From Streptomyces spiramyceticus (GTDB taxonomy: Bacteria; Actinomycetota; Actinomycetes; Streptomycetales; Streptomycetaceae): DNA of 64,000 bases. Of this stretch, positions 54,451-63,441 are shown piece after piece. The DNA is taken from NCBI RefSeq assembly GCF_028807635.1, contig NZ_JARBAX010000001.1:3612501-3676500 (forward strand). The letters are read 5' to 3'. Position 1 is the stretch's first letter, and each line of letters opens with the position of its first letter. A program made the position numbers and the translations under genes. The notes beneath the pieces were generated by a model. The model saw only the letters and a list, made by a program, of their open reading frames with translations, did no database searches and had not been told where the DNA came from.

Positions 54451-56049
54451 TCAGCAGCGGGCCGGCTTGCGCCAGGAGCATTCGAGGTCGCCGGCGGGGG
54501 TGGCGTTTCGCTGGAGGCTGGGGCGTACGAGCTGGGTGTCGGTCTTGGTGGACTTCGCGAGGGTGATCACGATCGCGTCCTCGATGCTCTTCACCGAGGA
54601 GGCCAGGTAGTTGTTCAGGACGATGCTGTAGACGAGCTCGCGGCCGCCCGCGTCCGTGACGTACCCGGACAGGGCGGAGGCGCCGGTCAGGGAGCCGGTT
54701 TTGGCTCGGGTATTGAGGGCGGCGGGGGTGTTGCACATGCGGGAGCGGAGGGTGCCGCCGATGGCGCGGTCCGGGTTGCAGGCGACGGGGAGGGAGGCGT
54801 ACCAGTCGGCGTACCAGGGGGCGGTGCGTACGGACAGGAGGAGCTTGGCGAGCTGGGCGGCGGAGATGTTGTTCATGCGGGAGAGGCCGGAGCCGTCCAC
54901 CTGGCGGAGCTTGGAGGCGTCCACGCCTTCCTTGGTGAGCTGGGTGGCGATGGCGGCGAGGCCGGCGTTCCAGGTGCCTTTGCCGCCCGTCTCGTAGCCG
55001 ATGGTCTTGGTGAGGGCCTCGGCGTGCATGTTGTTCGACAGCTTCATGAAGGGCCGCATGAGCTCTTTCAGGGGCATGGATGTGTGGGTTGCGAGGGGCT
55101 TGGCGTTGCCGGGGGTGGGGCGGCCGTGGCTCGTGGGGCGTGTGATGCGTACGCCGTGGGCCCTCAGGGCGTCGGAGAAGACCTCTGCGGCGTAGCCGGT
55201 CGGCTCCCAGACGCTGATCCACTCCTTGGTGGGGTTCGCGCCGACGGGGATGTTGCCGGTGACGGCGATGGTGTTGGAGCCGTGTTCGCGTTCGACGGTG
55301 AGGGTGTCGGGCTGCCCGGCCGGGACCGTGGTGGCGCGGACGTCGATGTCGACGTAGTCGGTGCGCGGCGTGAGGGTGGTGACCGGGCGGTCGCCCGGAT
55401 TCGCGCCGGGGGACGCCGTGACGACGACCGTGCCCGAGTCGTAGTCGGTGTCGGGGGCGACGGTGAGCGCGGAGATCTGCGCCGAGTAGTACGCGGACTC
55501 GTCGTCGGCGGCCCATGAGCGGCCGAGGCGCTGGGTGTCGAAGCGGGTGTCGTCGGCGATGAGGCGGCCGGTGACGCGCTTGATGCCGGACTCGGCGACG
55601 GTGGCGGCAAGTTGCTCGTAGTCCTCGGCGAGCATGGTGGGGTCGCCGGTGCCGCGCAGATACAGGTCACCGACGAGTACGGAGCCCTGTCGGCTGCCGG
55701 TGGTCAGGACGTCCGTGCGGTAGCGGTACTCGGGGCCCAGCAGGGCCATGGCGGCGATGGACGTGGGCAGTTTGGTGTTCGACGCCGGCATCAGGCGGTC
55801 GGCGCCGTCGCGCTGGTAGAGGGTCTCGCCGGTGGCCGCGTCGGCGACCACGACGCCTGCGGCTCCGCCGTCGAGGCGGGGGTCGGTGAGGATCGTGTCG
55901 ATGGCGCCCTTGATGCCGGTGTCGGAGGGGCCGGCTCCGGCGGGTGAGCTCCAGGTGAGTGTGCAGGCGAGGCCTACGGCCACGGGCCAGACCCAGACGT
56001 GCGTACGGCGCTTCGCGCGAATCACAGGTCGAATCACAGGTCTACTCAT
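54451..56049 (-). CDS. dacB: D-alanyl-D-alanine carboxypeptidase/endopeptidase (PBP4), second copy
   Basis: This 532-residue PBP4 has a signal peptide (about residues 15-40), catalytic SxxK as SNTK (S90), SxN as SNN (338-340) and KTG (450-452). The sequence is more typical of the family than the copy at 16.3 kb: the long insert between SxxK and SxN is complete, with SALTVAPDTDYDSGTVVV and EWISVWEPTGYAAEVF. Three or more Cys residues near the C-terminus may form disulfides. It faces the clpC terminator and starts 74 bases from the NACHT gene end on the same strand. Confidence 0.93.
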   Translation of the reverse strand: MSRPVIRPVIRAKRRTHVWVWPVAVGLACTLTWSSPAGAGPSDTGIKGAIDTILTDPRLDGGAAGVVVADAATGETLYQRDGADRLMPASNTKLPTSIAAMALLGPEYRYRTDVLTTGSRQGSVLVGDLYLRGTGDPTMLAEDYEQLAATVAESGIKRVTGRLIADDTRFDTQRLGRSWAADDESAYYSAQISALTVAPDTDYDSGTVVVTASPGANPGDRPVTTLTPRTDYVDIDVRATTVPAGQPDTLTVEREHGSNTIAVTGNIPVGANPTKEWISVWEPTGYAAEVFSDALRAHGVRITRPTSHGRPTPGNAKPLATHTSMPLKELMRPFMKLSNNMHAEALTKTIGYETGGKGTWNAGLAAIATQLTKEGVDASKLRQVDGSGLSRMNNISAAQLAKLLLSVRTAPWYADWYASLPVACNPDRAIGGTLRSRMCNTPAALNTRAKTGSLTGASALSGYVTDAGGRELVYSIVLNNYLASSVKSIEDAIVITLAKSTKTDTQLVRPSLQRNATPAGDLECSWRKPARC

Positions 56050-56122
56050 GGCACAGGAGCATCCCTGACGGAGGCGCTCGTCGGAAGGACGCCTGCGCCG
56101 ACGGCTGACGCGGCGTCAACTG

Positions 56123-59100
56123 TCAGCCGGTGAAGCCCCGTCTCCGCCCCAGGACCCTGACCCGCCCGGGGAGCTGCTCGACGCCCCGGACGGCCGTGAG
56201 CGAGAACAGCTCGATGTACTGGAGCGAGGTAAGGGCAGCCAGCGACGCGACATCGCACTCGTCCGTGGGACCGCTGACCATCAGTGAGGTGAGGCTGGGA
56301 AACAGTTCGGGCACCATGTCGAGCGCCGACTGGGAGAACGGGCCGAGGAGCGTGAGCCGCTCCACGTTCGCCAGGCTGCCCGAGAAGGGAGCCAGCGCGA
56401 GCGATTCCCCGCTCACGCGCAAGGCGCTTATCCGGGGGAGCCGGCTGATGACGGCCCACTCCTCCGCGCTCCGGGGACTGCTCGCAGGGCCGAGCGAGAC
56501 GTCCTTCAGGGCGCTGTGCCTGCCGAGGCCCCGGAGGCCGTCCTCCGGGCGGACCATGTCGACGAGGTCGAGCGTCCTCAGCGGCGCCCGGGCAGGGAGA
56601 TCGGACGTGGACCAGGCAAGCCCTCCGCCCAGGGTGAGGATTTCCAGCCGGTCCATCCTCGACAGGGCGCCCAGGTCGGCGCCCGGGGCCATGTCCAGTA
56701 CGGCCGTGCGCAGAGGGAGGCGGCAGATCCCGGTGAGGTTCGTCAGCCGGGGGCAGCCCGCGACGGTCAGATGGGTGAGACCGCTCTGGCCGCGCAGGAA
56801 CGACACGTCCCGCAGGTCGGGATTCTCGCGGATCCTGGCCCTGGTGAGCTCCGCCGCGTCTGTGTAGGCGCGCAGCGCGGACGGCGAGATGGGGCCTCTC
56901 GCGTCGAGCATCGGCCGGGGGCCGAGGGTGCGCAGGGCGTCGAGTTGTTCGTCCGTCCGGGCGGTGAAGTACAGGCCGGTCGGGTCGATCCGGGAGATGA
57001 CCTCGGCGGCGTACTGCTGGGTGTGGAACCGGTCCCAGGACCAGATGAGCTGCGCGCGGACCCGTTCCGCCTGATGCCCGCAGAAGCGGGCGAGGAACGG
57101 AATTGCTCGCTCCGACGCCACATGGGACGCGGCGATGACGACATGCTCGGCGGCCTCCTCGTCGAGCCGCTCCGGTCCGTCGAGCAGGTCCAGGATCATC
57201 GGGCCGACCGCTGCCAGTTCGCGGGCCGCCTCGGCGCTGCGCGGTGGAATGAGGGCCTCCGTGCGGCGTTCGACCTCCTGGCGTACGGCGAGGGAGAGCT
57301 CGGTGGCGTCTTCGAGGCAGGCCGCCGCCAGGAGGTGGACGCGGGTCCGTGCGGCGTCGTCCGGATTCTCGTCGCCGTACGAGAGGAGGTCGCCGAAGAA
57401 CTCCACGCGCTCGCGCGGTCGCGCGTGGGCGACCGCCATCCGGATCACGTCCTCCCACTGGTCGTTCGCGGCATGGCGTACGAGCATCCCGAAGTCGCCC
57501 TCCTCGACGGCCGCCCTCGCGCCGAGGAAGTCCTGGAAGGTGCGGTGGATGAAGTCGACGGTTCCGGGGGCCTGTTCGCGCAGCAGCCCGCTGCGGTGCA
57601 GGAAGTGGTCGAACACCGCCTTCGCCTCACCGAGCTCGGCCACTTCGGGCAGTGCGGGCAGTGCGTCCGCGATGATGCTCTCCGCCCGCGAACGGTCCAT
57701 TTCGGTGCGGCCGTTGCGGATCAGCCAGTACGCGAGCCGCTGCAGCAGCTGGATCTGCGGTTCCTCGCGGAGCTCCGGCAGCCCCATGTTGCGCTCGCGG
57801 TCGCGGCGTACGAGCAGCATCGAGAGGGCCGCCGTATAGAGGTCCTTGCGGCCGTGCGGCAGGAAGCCGTGGCGGTCGCGGTGCAGCGCGCAGATCATCC
57901 CGCACATCAGCGGGTTGGTCGCGAGCCGCCCCAGGTCCGGCTTGGCGCGCACCGCTTCGAGCAGCTGCTTCTCGTAGGCGAGGAGGGCGGTGTCCTCGTC
58001 CTCGGAGCCGGTACGGGCCGCGCTGTGCCAGCGCTTGATGAAGGCCGCGACGTCGGCGGGCCGCATGGGGGACAGGGCGAGCTCGGTGAAGTCCTCGTCG
58101 CCGAGCCAGTCCTCCCGTACGGCCGAGGGGCGGGACGTGACCAGCCAGCGGTTGCCGGGGTACGCGTCGATGAGGTCGCTCAGCCAGCCACGGGTACGGG
58201 AGCGCTCGGCATCCGGGATCTCGTCGATGCCGTCGACGAGGACCAGGCCGCGGCGGGCGTTCAGTACGCGGGTCTCCCAGCCGGCGGGCTGCTCCCCGGC
58301 GAGCGGCGAGCCGACAGCGGCCAGGAAGTCCCTGGGGGCGGGGAGGCGCTCGCCGTGGCGGGTCAGGGTGCGCAGGGGCAGGACGAAGGGGATGCGGTCG
58401 TAGAGGTACGCCATGCGGTCGTCGAGGTCCTGGCGGGCGGCGGAGACGGCGAGCCACTGGACGAGCGTGGTCTTGCCCGAGCCGGCCTCGCCGCGGAGCA
58501 GGACGCGGTCGTGTTCGGCGAGTGCCTGGTCGGCGGGGCGCGGTTCGAAGACGGTGTCGAGGCTGCCGGACATCAGGCGGGAGCCGCCGCCGATCCCGCC
58601 GACGTAGTCCCGGAGCGTCTGGACCGTCGTGTCCCCGCGGATGGGGCCGACGGCCGTCGCCTCCAGGCTGAGATACGCCGCGTCCAGCGGCCACTTCCCC
58701 GGTGAGTTGCTGAGGTCGATCCCGAAGATCGTCAGCTTGCTGTGCTTCTTCGCCACGTATGCCAGATAGCGCTGCTCGAACGCCACGTCCTCCGCCCCCG
58801 GCAGCGGCCGGCGGGAGATGAGCTCGTCGACCTTCGCGATCAGCTCGGCCTGGCGGCGGCTCTGTGCGACGAGGGTCGCCGCGACGAAGGTCGACCGCTG
58901 GGTGAAGAAGTTCAGGATGTGCAGGCAGGTGGCGTCGAGGAGGCGCTCGTAGAAGTACGTCGCGTCGCTGGACAGCTGCCGCTCCGGGCGGTCGTCGGCA
59001 CGGCGCAGTTCGCGGGCCAGGGCGGTGTGGCCCAGTTCGACGGCCTCGACGTCGCTGAGGGTGAGGTCTCCGAGGGCGTACAGCGTGCTGGTCAGGGCGT

Positions 59101-59356
59101 CGGTGACGGCCCGCTCCTCGTCTGCGGGCAGCGGCCGCTCGCCCGTACGGAGGGCCTGTCTGACCAGCTCGGCGGCCAGTTTGCGGAGGTCGTTCTCGCC
59201 CAGGGTGCGCTTCTCGCCCCTGAAGGAGACGTAGCCGGCGAGCCGGACGGGCTTGTCGACCAGCCCGGCGCCCGGGCCCTCGCTCACGAAGAGCTTCTTG
59301 ACCAGTGGTGCGACGGCGCTCGACACGAGCCGGGCGCCGATGCTTACGGGATCCAC
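56123..59356 (-). CDS. NACHT-domain STAND NTPase with LRR-like C-terminus
   Basis: This 1077-residue protein has an N-terminal helical region of about 280 residues (MDPVSIGARLVSSAVAPLVK, with LGHTALARELRRA near 110), a NACHT module with Walker A GEAGSGKTT (289-297), Walker B LVLVDGIDEI (371-380) and a TSRPS sensor segment (407-411), a winged-helix and helical arm region, and a C-terminal set of LRR-like repeats from about 830 (HLTVAGCPRLTNLTG, LEILTLGGGL, LRTLDLVDM). Such bacterial NLR-like proteins act in antiphage defence or development. Its N-terminal domain resembles the NACHT-associated helical (NNH) types described in actinobacteria. It has no obvious effector partner. Confidence 0.88.
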   Translation of the reverse strand: MDPVSIGARLVSSAVAPLVKKLFVSEGPGAGLVDKPVRLAGYVSFRGEKRTLGENDLRKLAAELVRQALRTGERPLPADEERAVTDALTSTLYALGDLTLSDVEAVELGHTALARELRRADDRPERQLSSDATYFYERLLDATCLHILNFFTQRSTFVAATLVAQSRRQAELIAKVDELISRRPLPGAEDVAFEQRYLAYVAKKHSKLTIFGIDLSNSPGKWPLDAAYLSLEATAVGPIRGDTTVQTLRDYVGGIGGGSRLMSGSLDTVFEPRPADQALAEHDRVLLRGEAGSGKTTLVQWLAVSAARQDLDDRMAYLYDRIPFVLPLRTLTRHGERLPAPRDFLAAVGSPLAGEQPAGWETRVLNARRGLVLVDGIDEIPDAERSRTRGWLSDLIDAYPGNRWLVTSRPSAVREDWLGDEDFTELALSPMRPADVAAFIKRWHSAARTGSEDEDTALLAYEKQLLEAVRAKPDLGRLATNPLMCGMICALHRDRHGFLPHGRKDLYTAALSMLLVRRDRERNMGLPELREEPQIQLLQRLAYWLIRNGRTEMDRSRAESIIADALPALPEVAELGEAKAVFDHFLHRSGLLREQAPGTVDFIHRTFQDFLGARAAVEEGDFGMLVRHAANDQWEDVIRMAVAHARPRERVEFFGDLLSYGDENPDDAARTRVHLLAAACLEDATELSLAVRQEVERRTEALIPPRSAEAARELAAVGPMILDLLDGPERLDEEAAEHVVIAASHVASERAIPFLARFCGHQAERVRAQLIWSWDRFHTQQYAAEVISRIDPTGLYFTARTDEQLDALRTLGPRPMLDARGPISPSALRAYTDAAELTRARIRENPDLRDVSFLRGQSGLTHLTVAGCPRLTNLTGICRLPLRTAVLDMAPGADLGALSRMDRLEILTLGGGLAWSTSDLPARAPLRTLDLVDMVRPEDGLRGLGRHSALKDVSLGPASSPRSAEEWAVISRLPRISALRVSGESLALAPFSGSLANVERLTLLGPFSQSALDMVPELFPSLTSLMVSGPTDECDVASLAALTSLQYIELFSLTAVRGVEQLPGRVRVLGRRRGFTG

Positions 59357-59787
59357 GTGCCGTCCCCCTGAGGCCTGTGCTGTCCGAGTGGATCAGCCTA
59401 GCGAGGGGTCTGGCGGTGACAAGGCGCACAGGCCGCGAGTGGCCTACGAAACCGAATAGTGGATGTGTTCCAGCCGGGGTGAGGGACTTTCGTCCCGGCG
59501 GCCGGGGGACCTTCGGACCGCTTACCGGCGAGGGTCCGAGACCTGGCTTTATAGCCGGTTTCATCAGCTCTGGCTTGGGTTTAAACCGGGAAACAGGGGG
59601 TTTATTGCAGCTTATATGCCCACCTGGCGGAAGGGGTAGACGGCCGTCAAGAGCCGAAAAGAAGATGTCGCACATACGGCCCGTGGTAGTAGATAGCCCA
59701 TTTTGGGCAGGGCGGGAGCACGGGTTACCAAGGTGGAGCAAGCCCGGCGACCAGCCGGGTTCATTCACGCCCGGAGGTTCCCCCCGT
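59357..59787. other. 431-bp divergent region between NACHT and M23 genes
   Basis: No gene is assigned. The middle (about 59540-59710) is clearly AT-richer than the surroundings, with GTTTAAAC and TTATATG words. Small hairpins lie at 59696-59708 (GCCCA/TGGGC) and 59743-59759 (CCCGGC/GCCGGG), close to the M23 start. The region may be a long structured leader of the peptidase gene, but no known riboswitch is recognised. Confidence 0.5.
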
Positions 59788-60489
59788 ATGCAGAAGCGCG
59801 ACATGTTCTCCCGAATCGGCTCCTCGTCCGCCCGTAGCCGCCGCACCGCCCTCGTGGTCGCCGGACTCGGAGCGTCGATGGTGCTCGGAACGGCAGGCGT
59901 GGCGTTCGCCGCCGAGGGGACCGCGGCCACGGCCGTCAAGCAGCAGGCCGAAGCGCAGGCCAAGGCGGCCGTAAACGCGAAGAAGGCCGCCGAGCAGGCC
60001 AAGGCCAAGGCCAAGGCCGACGCCAAGGCGAAGGCGGCGAAGGCCAAGAAGGCCATGGCGAAGAAGGCCGCGTCCTGGCAGCAGCCCCTCGACCACTACG
60101 CGCTGAGTGCGACGTACGGCAAGGGCGGCGGCATGTGGGCCAGCAAGCACTCCGGCCAGGACTTCGCCGTGCCCACCGGCACCGCGGTCGAGGCCGTGCA
60201 CGGCGGCACCGTCGTGAAGTCCGGTCCCAACGGCGCCGGCGACGGCCCGGCGTACGGCAACGCGATCGTGGTCAAGCACGACAACAACACGTACTCGCAG
60301 TACGCCCACCTGTCGCGCGTCGATGTGAAGCCCGGCCAGACGGTCAAGACGGGTCAGCGCATCGCGCTCTCCGGCAACACCGGCAATTCGAGCGGCCCGC
60401 ACCTGCACTTCGAGGTCCGTACGACACCGAACTACGGCACCGCGATCAACCCGGTGAGCTTCCTCCGCGCCGAGGGCGTCAGCCTGTAA
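59788..60489 (+). CDS. Secreted M23-family peptidoglycan endopeptidase
   Basis: This 233-residue protein has a Sec signal peptide (about residues 15-42, ending AFA-A), a long Ala/Lys-rich coiled linker (about 44-95) with AKAKA repeats and a C-terminal LytM domain. The zinc ligands are H121 and D125 in HSGQDF and H207 in HLHFE, with H205 also catalytic. It should cut peptide cross-bridges of the wall. The ATG at 59788 follows GGAGG by 11 bases. It overlaps the convergent TetR gene by 11 bases. Confidence 0.93.
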   Translation: MQKRDMFSRIGSSSARSRRTALVVAGLGASMVLGTAGVAFAAEGTAATAVKQQAEAQAKAAVNAKKAAEQAKAKAKADAKAKAAKAKKAMAKKAASWQQPLDHYALSATYGKGGGMWASKHSGQDFAVPTGTAVEAVHGGTVVKSGPNGAGDGPAYGNAIVVKHDNNTYSQYAHLSRVDVKPGQTVKTGQRIALSGNTGNSSGPHLHFEVRTTPNYGTAINPVSFLRAEGVSL

Positions 60490-61051
60490 CACCCGGAGCC
60501 TGGCCGTGCGCCCGGCTCACCAGATCGACGGCGACTTCGAGGACGGCCCTGCGCTTCTCCTCGGGGTCGCCTTCGACGTCCTTGAGTACGAACATCCCCG
60601 CATGCATCGTGAAGAGTGCGCTGATGCAGCGGACCTGGTCGGTCAGTGCCGCGTCCGGCTCCTTGATCAGGTCGAGCATCACGAGCATGCGCTCCTTGAA
60701 GGTCTCGCCGATGCTCAGGTCGCGCATCGTCGCCTGGTTCTCCTGCATGAAGCGGAAGAGCGGAGCGGCTGCGGTCAGTGCCTCGCTGTAGCGGGTGAGG
60801 ATTTCCTTCTTCGTGTCGAGCGAGTGCGGCTGCTTCTGCCCCCACTCGATCAGCTCGTCCATGGGCCTGGTCAGGTCCTGGAAGAGGCTGACGATGATGT
60901 CTTCCTTGGTCTTGAAGTGGTAGTAGAGCGCCGCCTTCGTGACATCGAGCCGCTCGGCGATCTCCCGCAGCGAGGTCTTCTCGTATCCCTGCTCGGCGAA
61001 GAGTTCAAGCGCGACGTCCTGGATGCGCTGGCGAGTGTTGCCTCTGGACAC
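60479..61051 (-). CDS. TetR-family transcriptional regulator
   Basis: This 190-residue regulator has the TetR helix-turn-helix at residues 8-50 (IQDVALELFAEQGYEKTSLREIAERLDVTKAALYYHFKTK-type pattern) and a helical ligand-binding half. It is divergent from an MFS drug transporter, with long palindromes between them, so it probably represses both. Inducing ligands are unknown. Confidence 0.94.
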   Translation of the reverse strand: MSRGNTRQRIQDVALELFAEQGYEKTSLREIAERLDVTKAALYYHFKTKEDIIVSLFQDLTRPMDELIEWGQKQPHSLDTKKEILTRYSEALTAAAPLFRFMQENQATMRDLSIGETFKERMLVMLDLIKEPDAALTDQVRCISALFTMHAGMFVLKDVEGDPEEKRRAVLEVAVDLVSRAHGQAPGVTG

Positions 61052-61069
61052 GTTGAACTCCCAATAAAA

Positions 61070-61137
61070 CTTACTTGACGCCCGGCTAGTCAGGGTCTAC
61101 TTTCCCATTGTAGTCAACTTGCCGGGCGGCAAGTAAG
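61070..61137. promoter_or_regulatory. TetR operator arms in the TetR/MFS divergon
   Basis: CTTACTTGACGCCCGGC (61070-61086) is nearly the perfect complement of GCCGGGCGGCAAGTAAG (61121-61137), with one mismatch in 17. The inner halves hold TAGTCAGGG and GTAGTCAAC words. The arms lie between the TetR gene and the transporter ATG and probably bind the repressor. Confidence 0.7.
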
Positions 61138-61157
61138 TAACAGGGGAGCTGGAAAAC

Positions 61158-62801
61158 ATGGGCAACGGGGCGAGCGGGAAACCGGGGCTGGAAAAGGTGA
61201 CGCCCGAGCAAGCGGCGGAGCAAGGAGTGGCGCAAGGAGCGGAGCAAGGAGCGGCGCCACAGCCGCGCAGCGTGCGGGTGGTGCTGCTCGCGCTGATGAT
61301 CGCGATGCTCCTCGCCATGCTCGACAACATGATCATCGGCACCGCGATGCCGACCATCGTGGGGGAGCTCGGCGGCCTGGAGCATCTCTCCTGGGTCGTT
61401 ACGTCGTACACCCTGGCCACCGCCGCCTCGACGCCGATCTGGGGGAAGCTCGGCGACCTCTACGGGCGCAAGGGCATCTTCCTCACCTCGATCGTCGTCT
61501 TCCTCGTCGGCTCCGTGCTCAGCGGAATGGCCCAGGACATGGGCCAGCTCATCGGCTTCCGTGCCATTCAGGGACTGGGCGCAGGCGGCCTGATGGTCGG
61601 CGTCATGGCGATCATCGGCGACCTGATCCCGCCCCGCGAGCGCGGCAAGTACCAGGGCATGATGGCCGGCGTCATGGCGCTCGCCATGATCGGCGGACCG
61701 CTCGTCGGCGGCACCATCACCGACCACCTGGGCTGGCGCTGGAGCTTCTACATCAACCTGCCGCTGGGCGCGATCGCCCTGGCGATGGTCACCGCCGTAC
61801 TGCACCTGCCGAAGAAGGAGCGGTCGACGGCGCGCGTCGACTATCTGGGCGCGGGGCTGCTGACCGTCGGAATCACGGCGATCGTGCTGGTCACGACCTG
61901 GGGCGGTACGGAGTACGCCTGGTCGTCGACGATCATCATGGAGCTCATCGCGGTCGGTGTCGCCGCACTCGCGGGCTTCCTCTTCGTCGAGTCCAAGGCC
62001 GCCGAGCCGATCATGCCGCTGCACATCTTCCGCAACCGCAACTTCACGCTCATGTCGGTGATCGGCTTCCTCACCGGCTTCGTGATGTTCGGCGCGGTGC
62101 TCTTCCTGCCGCTGTACCAGCAGTCCGTGCAGGGTGCTTCGGCGACCAACTCCGGTCTGCTCCTGCTGCCGATGCTGATGTCGATGATGGTCGTCTCGCT
62201 CGTCGCGGGCCGGATGACCACCAACAACGGCAAGTACAAGATCTTCCCGATCCTGGGCGGCGGGCTGATGGTCGCCGGGCTGCTCCTGCTCGCGCAGATG
62301 GACACGGAGACGCCCCGGCTGACCTCGGGCATCTACATGGCGGTACTCGGCGCGGGCATGGGCTTCCTGATGCAGATCACCATGCTGGTGGCGCAGAACA
62401 GCGTCGAGATGAAGGACATGGGCGTCGCCTCCTCGTCGACCACCCTCTTCCGTACGCTCGGCAGCTCCTTCGGCGTCTCGATCATGGGCGCGCTCTTCAC
62501 CAGCCGGGTCCAGGACGCGATGGCCGAACGGGGCGGGGCCGGCGTGACCCAGCAGTCGGCGACGCTGGACGCGGCGAGCCTGGCGAAGCTGCCTGAGCAG
62601 GTGCGCGAGGCGTACCAGTTCGCGGTGGCCTCCGGCACGCATGCGGCGTTCCTGCTGGGCGGGGCGATCGCGGTGATCGGGTTCGTGGCTGCCTTCTTCG
62701 TGAAGGAAGTGCCGCTGCGGGGAGCCGGGCCGCAGCCGGCTGAGGAGGGTACGGAGGGTGCGGATGCCACTGAGCCGGAGATGGTGAAGGGATCCGCCTG
62801 A
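61158..62801 (+). CDS. DHA2-family MFS drug transporter
   Basis: This 547-residue multidrug efflux protein has about 14 membrane segments and DHA2 motifs: LDNMIIGTAMPTIVGEL near helix 1, WGKLGDLYGRKGIFL (motif A), FRAIQGLGAGGLM (motif B) and GPLVGGTITDHLGWRWSFYINLP (motif C). It exports hydrophobic or cationic compounds in exchange for protons. The divergent TetR gene suggests substrate-induced expression. The C-terminal tail is acidic. Confidence 0.94.
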   Translation: MGNGASGKPGLEKVTPEQAAEQGVAQGAEQGAAPQPRSVRVVLLALMIAMLLAMLDNMIIGTAMPTIVGELGGLEHLSWVVTSYTLATAASTPIWGKLGDLYGRKGIFLTSIVVFLVGSVLSGMAQDMGQLIGFRAIQGLGAGGLMVGVMAIIGDLIPPRERGKYQGMMAGVMALAMIGGPLVGGTITDHLGWRWSFYINLPLGAIALAMVTAVLHLPKKERSTARVDYLGAGLLTVGITAIVLVTTWGGTEYAWSSTIIMELIAVGVAALAGFLFVESKAAEPIMPLHIFRNRNFTLMSVIGFLTGFVMFGAVLFLPLYQQSVQGASATNSGLLLLPMLMSMMVVSLVAGRMTTNNGKYKIFPILGGGLMVAGLLLLAQMDTETPRLTSGIYMAVLGAGMGFLMQITMLVAQNSVEMKDMGVASSSTTLFRTLGSSFGVSIMGALFTSRVQDAMAERGGAGVTQQSATLDAASLAKLPEQVREAYQFAVASGTHAAFLLGGAIAVIGFVAAFFVKEVPLRGAGPQPAEEGTEGADATEPEMVKGSA

Positions 62802-62852
62802 CCGGATCCCGCCCCACCCACACCGACCTGACCTGGGGACACTCCCCTTGAC

Positions 62853-62886
62853 CTCCGGCCCCCGGCGTTCGCGCCGGGGGCCGGAG
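62853..62886 (+). terminator. Perfect hairpin with TTCG loop after the MFS gene
   Basis: CTCCGGCCCCCGGCG and CGCCGGGGGCCGGAG form a perfect 15-bp stem with a TTCG tetraloop, which gives extra stability in RNA (UUCG). It ends the MFS transcript. Confidence 0.85.
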
Positions 62887-62965
62887 TGCGTACTTCTGGA
62901 GAAGCGGGGTGAGCGTCCGCTGCCTACGGTGACTGTGCAGGACACGCCCTCCCGAGGAGCTCTCC

Positions 62966-63412
62966 ATGATCAAGGGACTTGCCATATCCACCGTCTGGGT
63001 CCTGAACCAGGACCGGGCCAAGGAGTTCTACACCGAGAAGCTGGGACTCGAAGCCCGTACGGACATGACCCTGGGCAAAAGCGGGACGCGCTGGCTGACC
63101 GTCGGGTCCAAGGACCAGCCCGACGTAATGCTGACGCTCATGGTCCCCGGGCCGCCGGCCATGGACCCCGTGTCCGCCGAGGCGATACGGAGACTGGTCT
63201 CGGAGGGGGCTCTGGGAGCCGGTGTACTGACCACCGACGACATCCACGGCGACTACGCGACCCTCAAGGCGCGCGGGGTGGAGTTCGTGCAGGCGCCGCA
63301 GGAGCGGCCGTACGGCACGGAAGCCATCTTCAGGGACGACTCGGGGAACTGGTTCTCGTTCACCCAGGCGCGGGCGGGCGGCTTCGACGGAGAGATGGAC
63401 CCGGCCTGCTGA
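62966..63412 (+). CDS. VOC-superfamily protein (glyoxalase/bleomycin resistance fold)
   Basis: This 148-residue protein has two beta-alpha-beta-beta-beta halves of the vicinal oxygen chelate fold: STVWVLNQDRAKEFYTEKLG, then GVEFVQAPQERPYGTEAIFRDDSGNWFSF. It could bind a metal in the central cavity, but the usual His/Glu ligands are not all obvious. It may be a dioxygenase, isomerase or binding-type resistance protein. Function unknown. Confidence 0.9.
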   Translation: MIKGLAISTVWVLNQDRAKEFYTEKLGLEARTDMTLGKSGTRWLTVGSKDQPDVMLTLMVPGPPAMDPVSAEAIRRLVSEGALGAGVLTTDDIHGDYATLKARGVEFVQAPQERPYGTEAIFRDDSGNWFSFTQARAGGFDGEMDPAC

Positions 63413-63441
63413 GGCATGGGGATTGCTACGGCCCGGTGCCG

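Noticed and set aside
59461..59787. A c-di-AMP (ydaO-type) riboswitch upstream of the M23 peptidase
   Set aside because: The position and gene type fit, but I could not match the conserved ydaO segments, so it is listed only as an unexplained leader.
56123..60489. NACHT NTPase and M23 peptidase as a two-gene defence system
   Set aside because: They are divergent, 431 bp apart, and the M23 protein has the layout of an ordinary secreted wall hydrolase; no partnership can be supported from the sequence.
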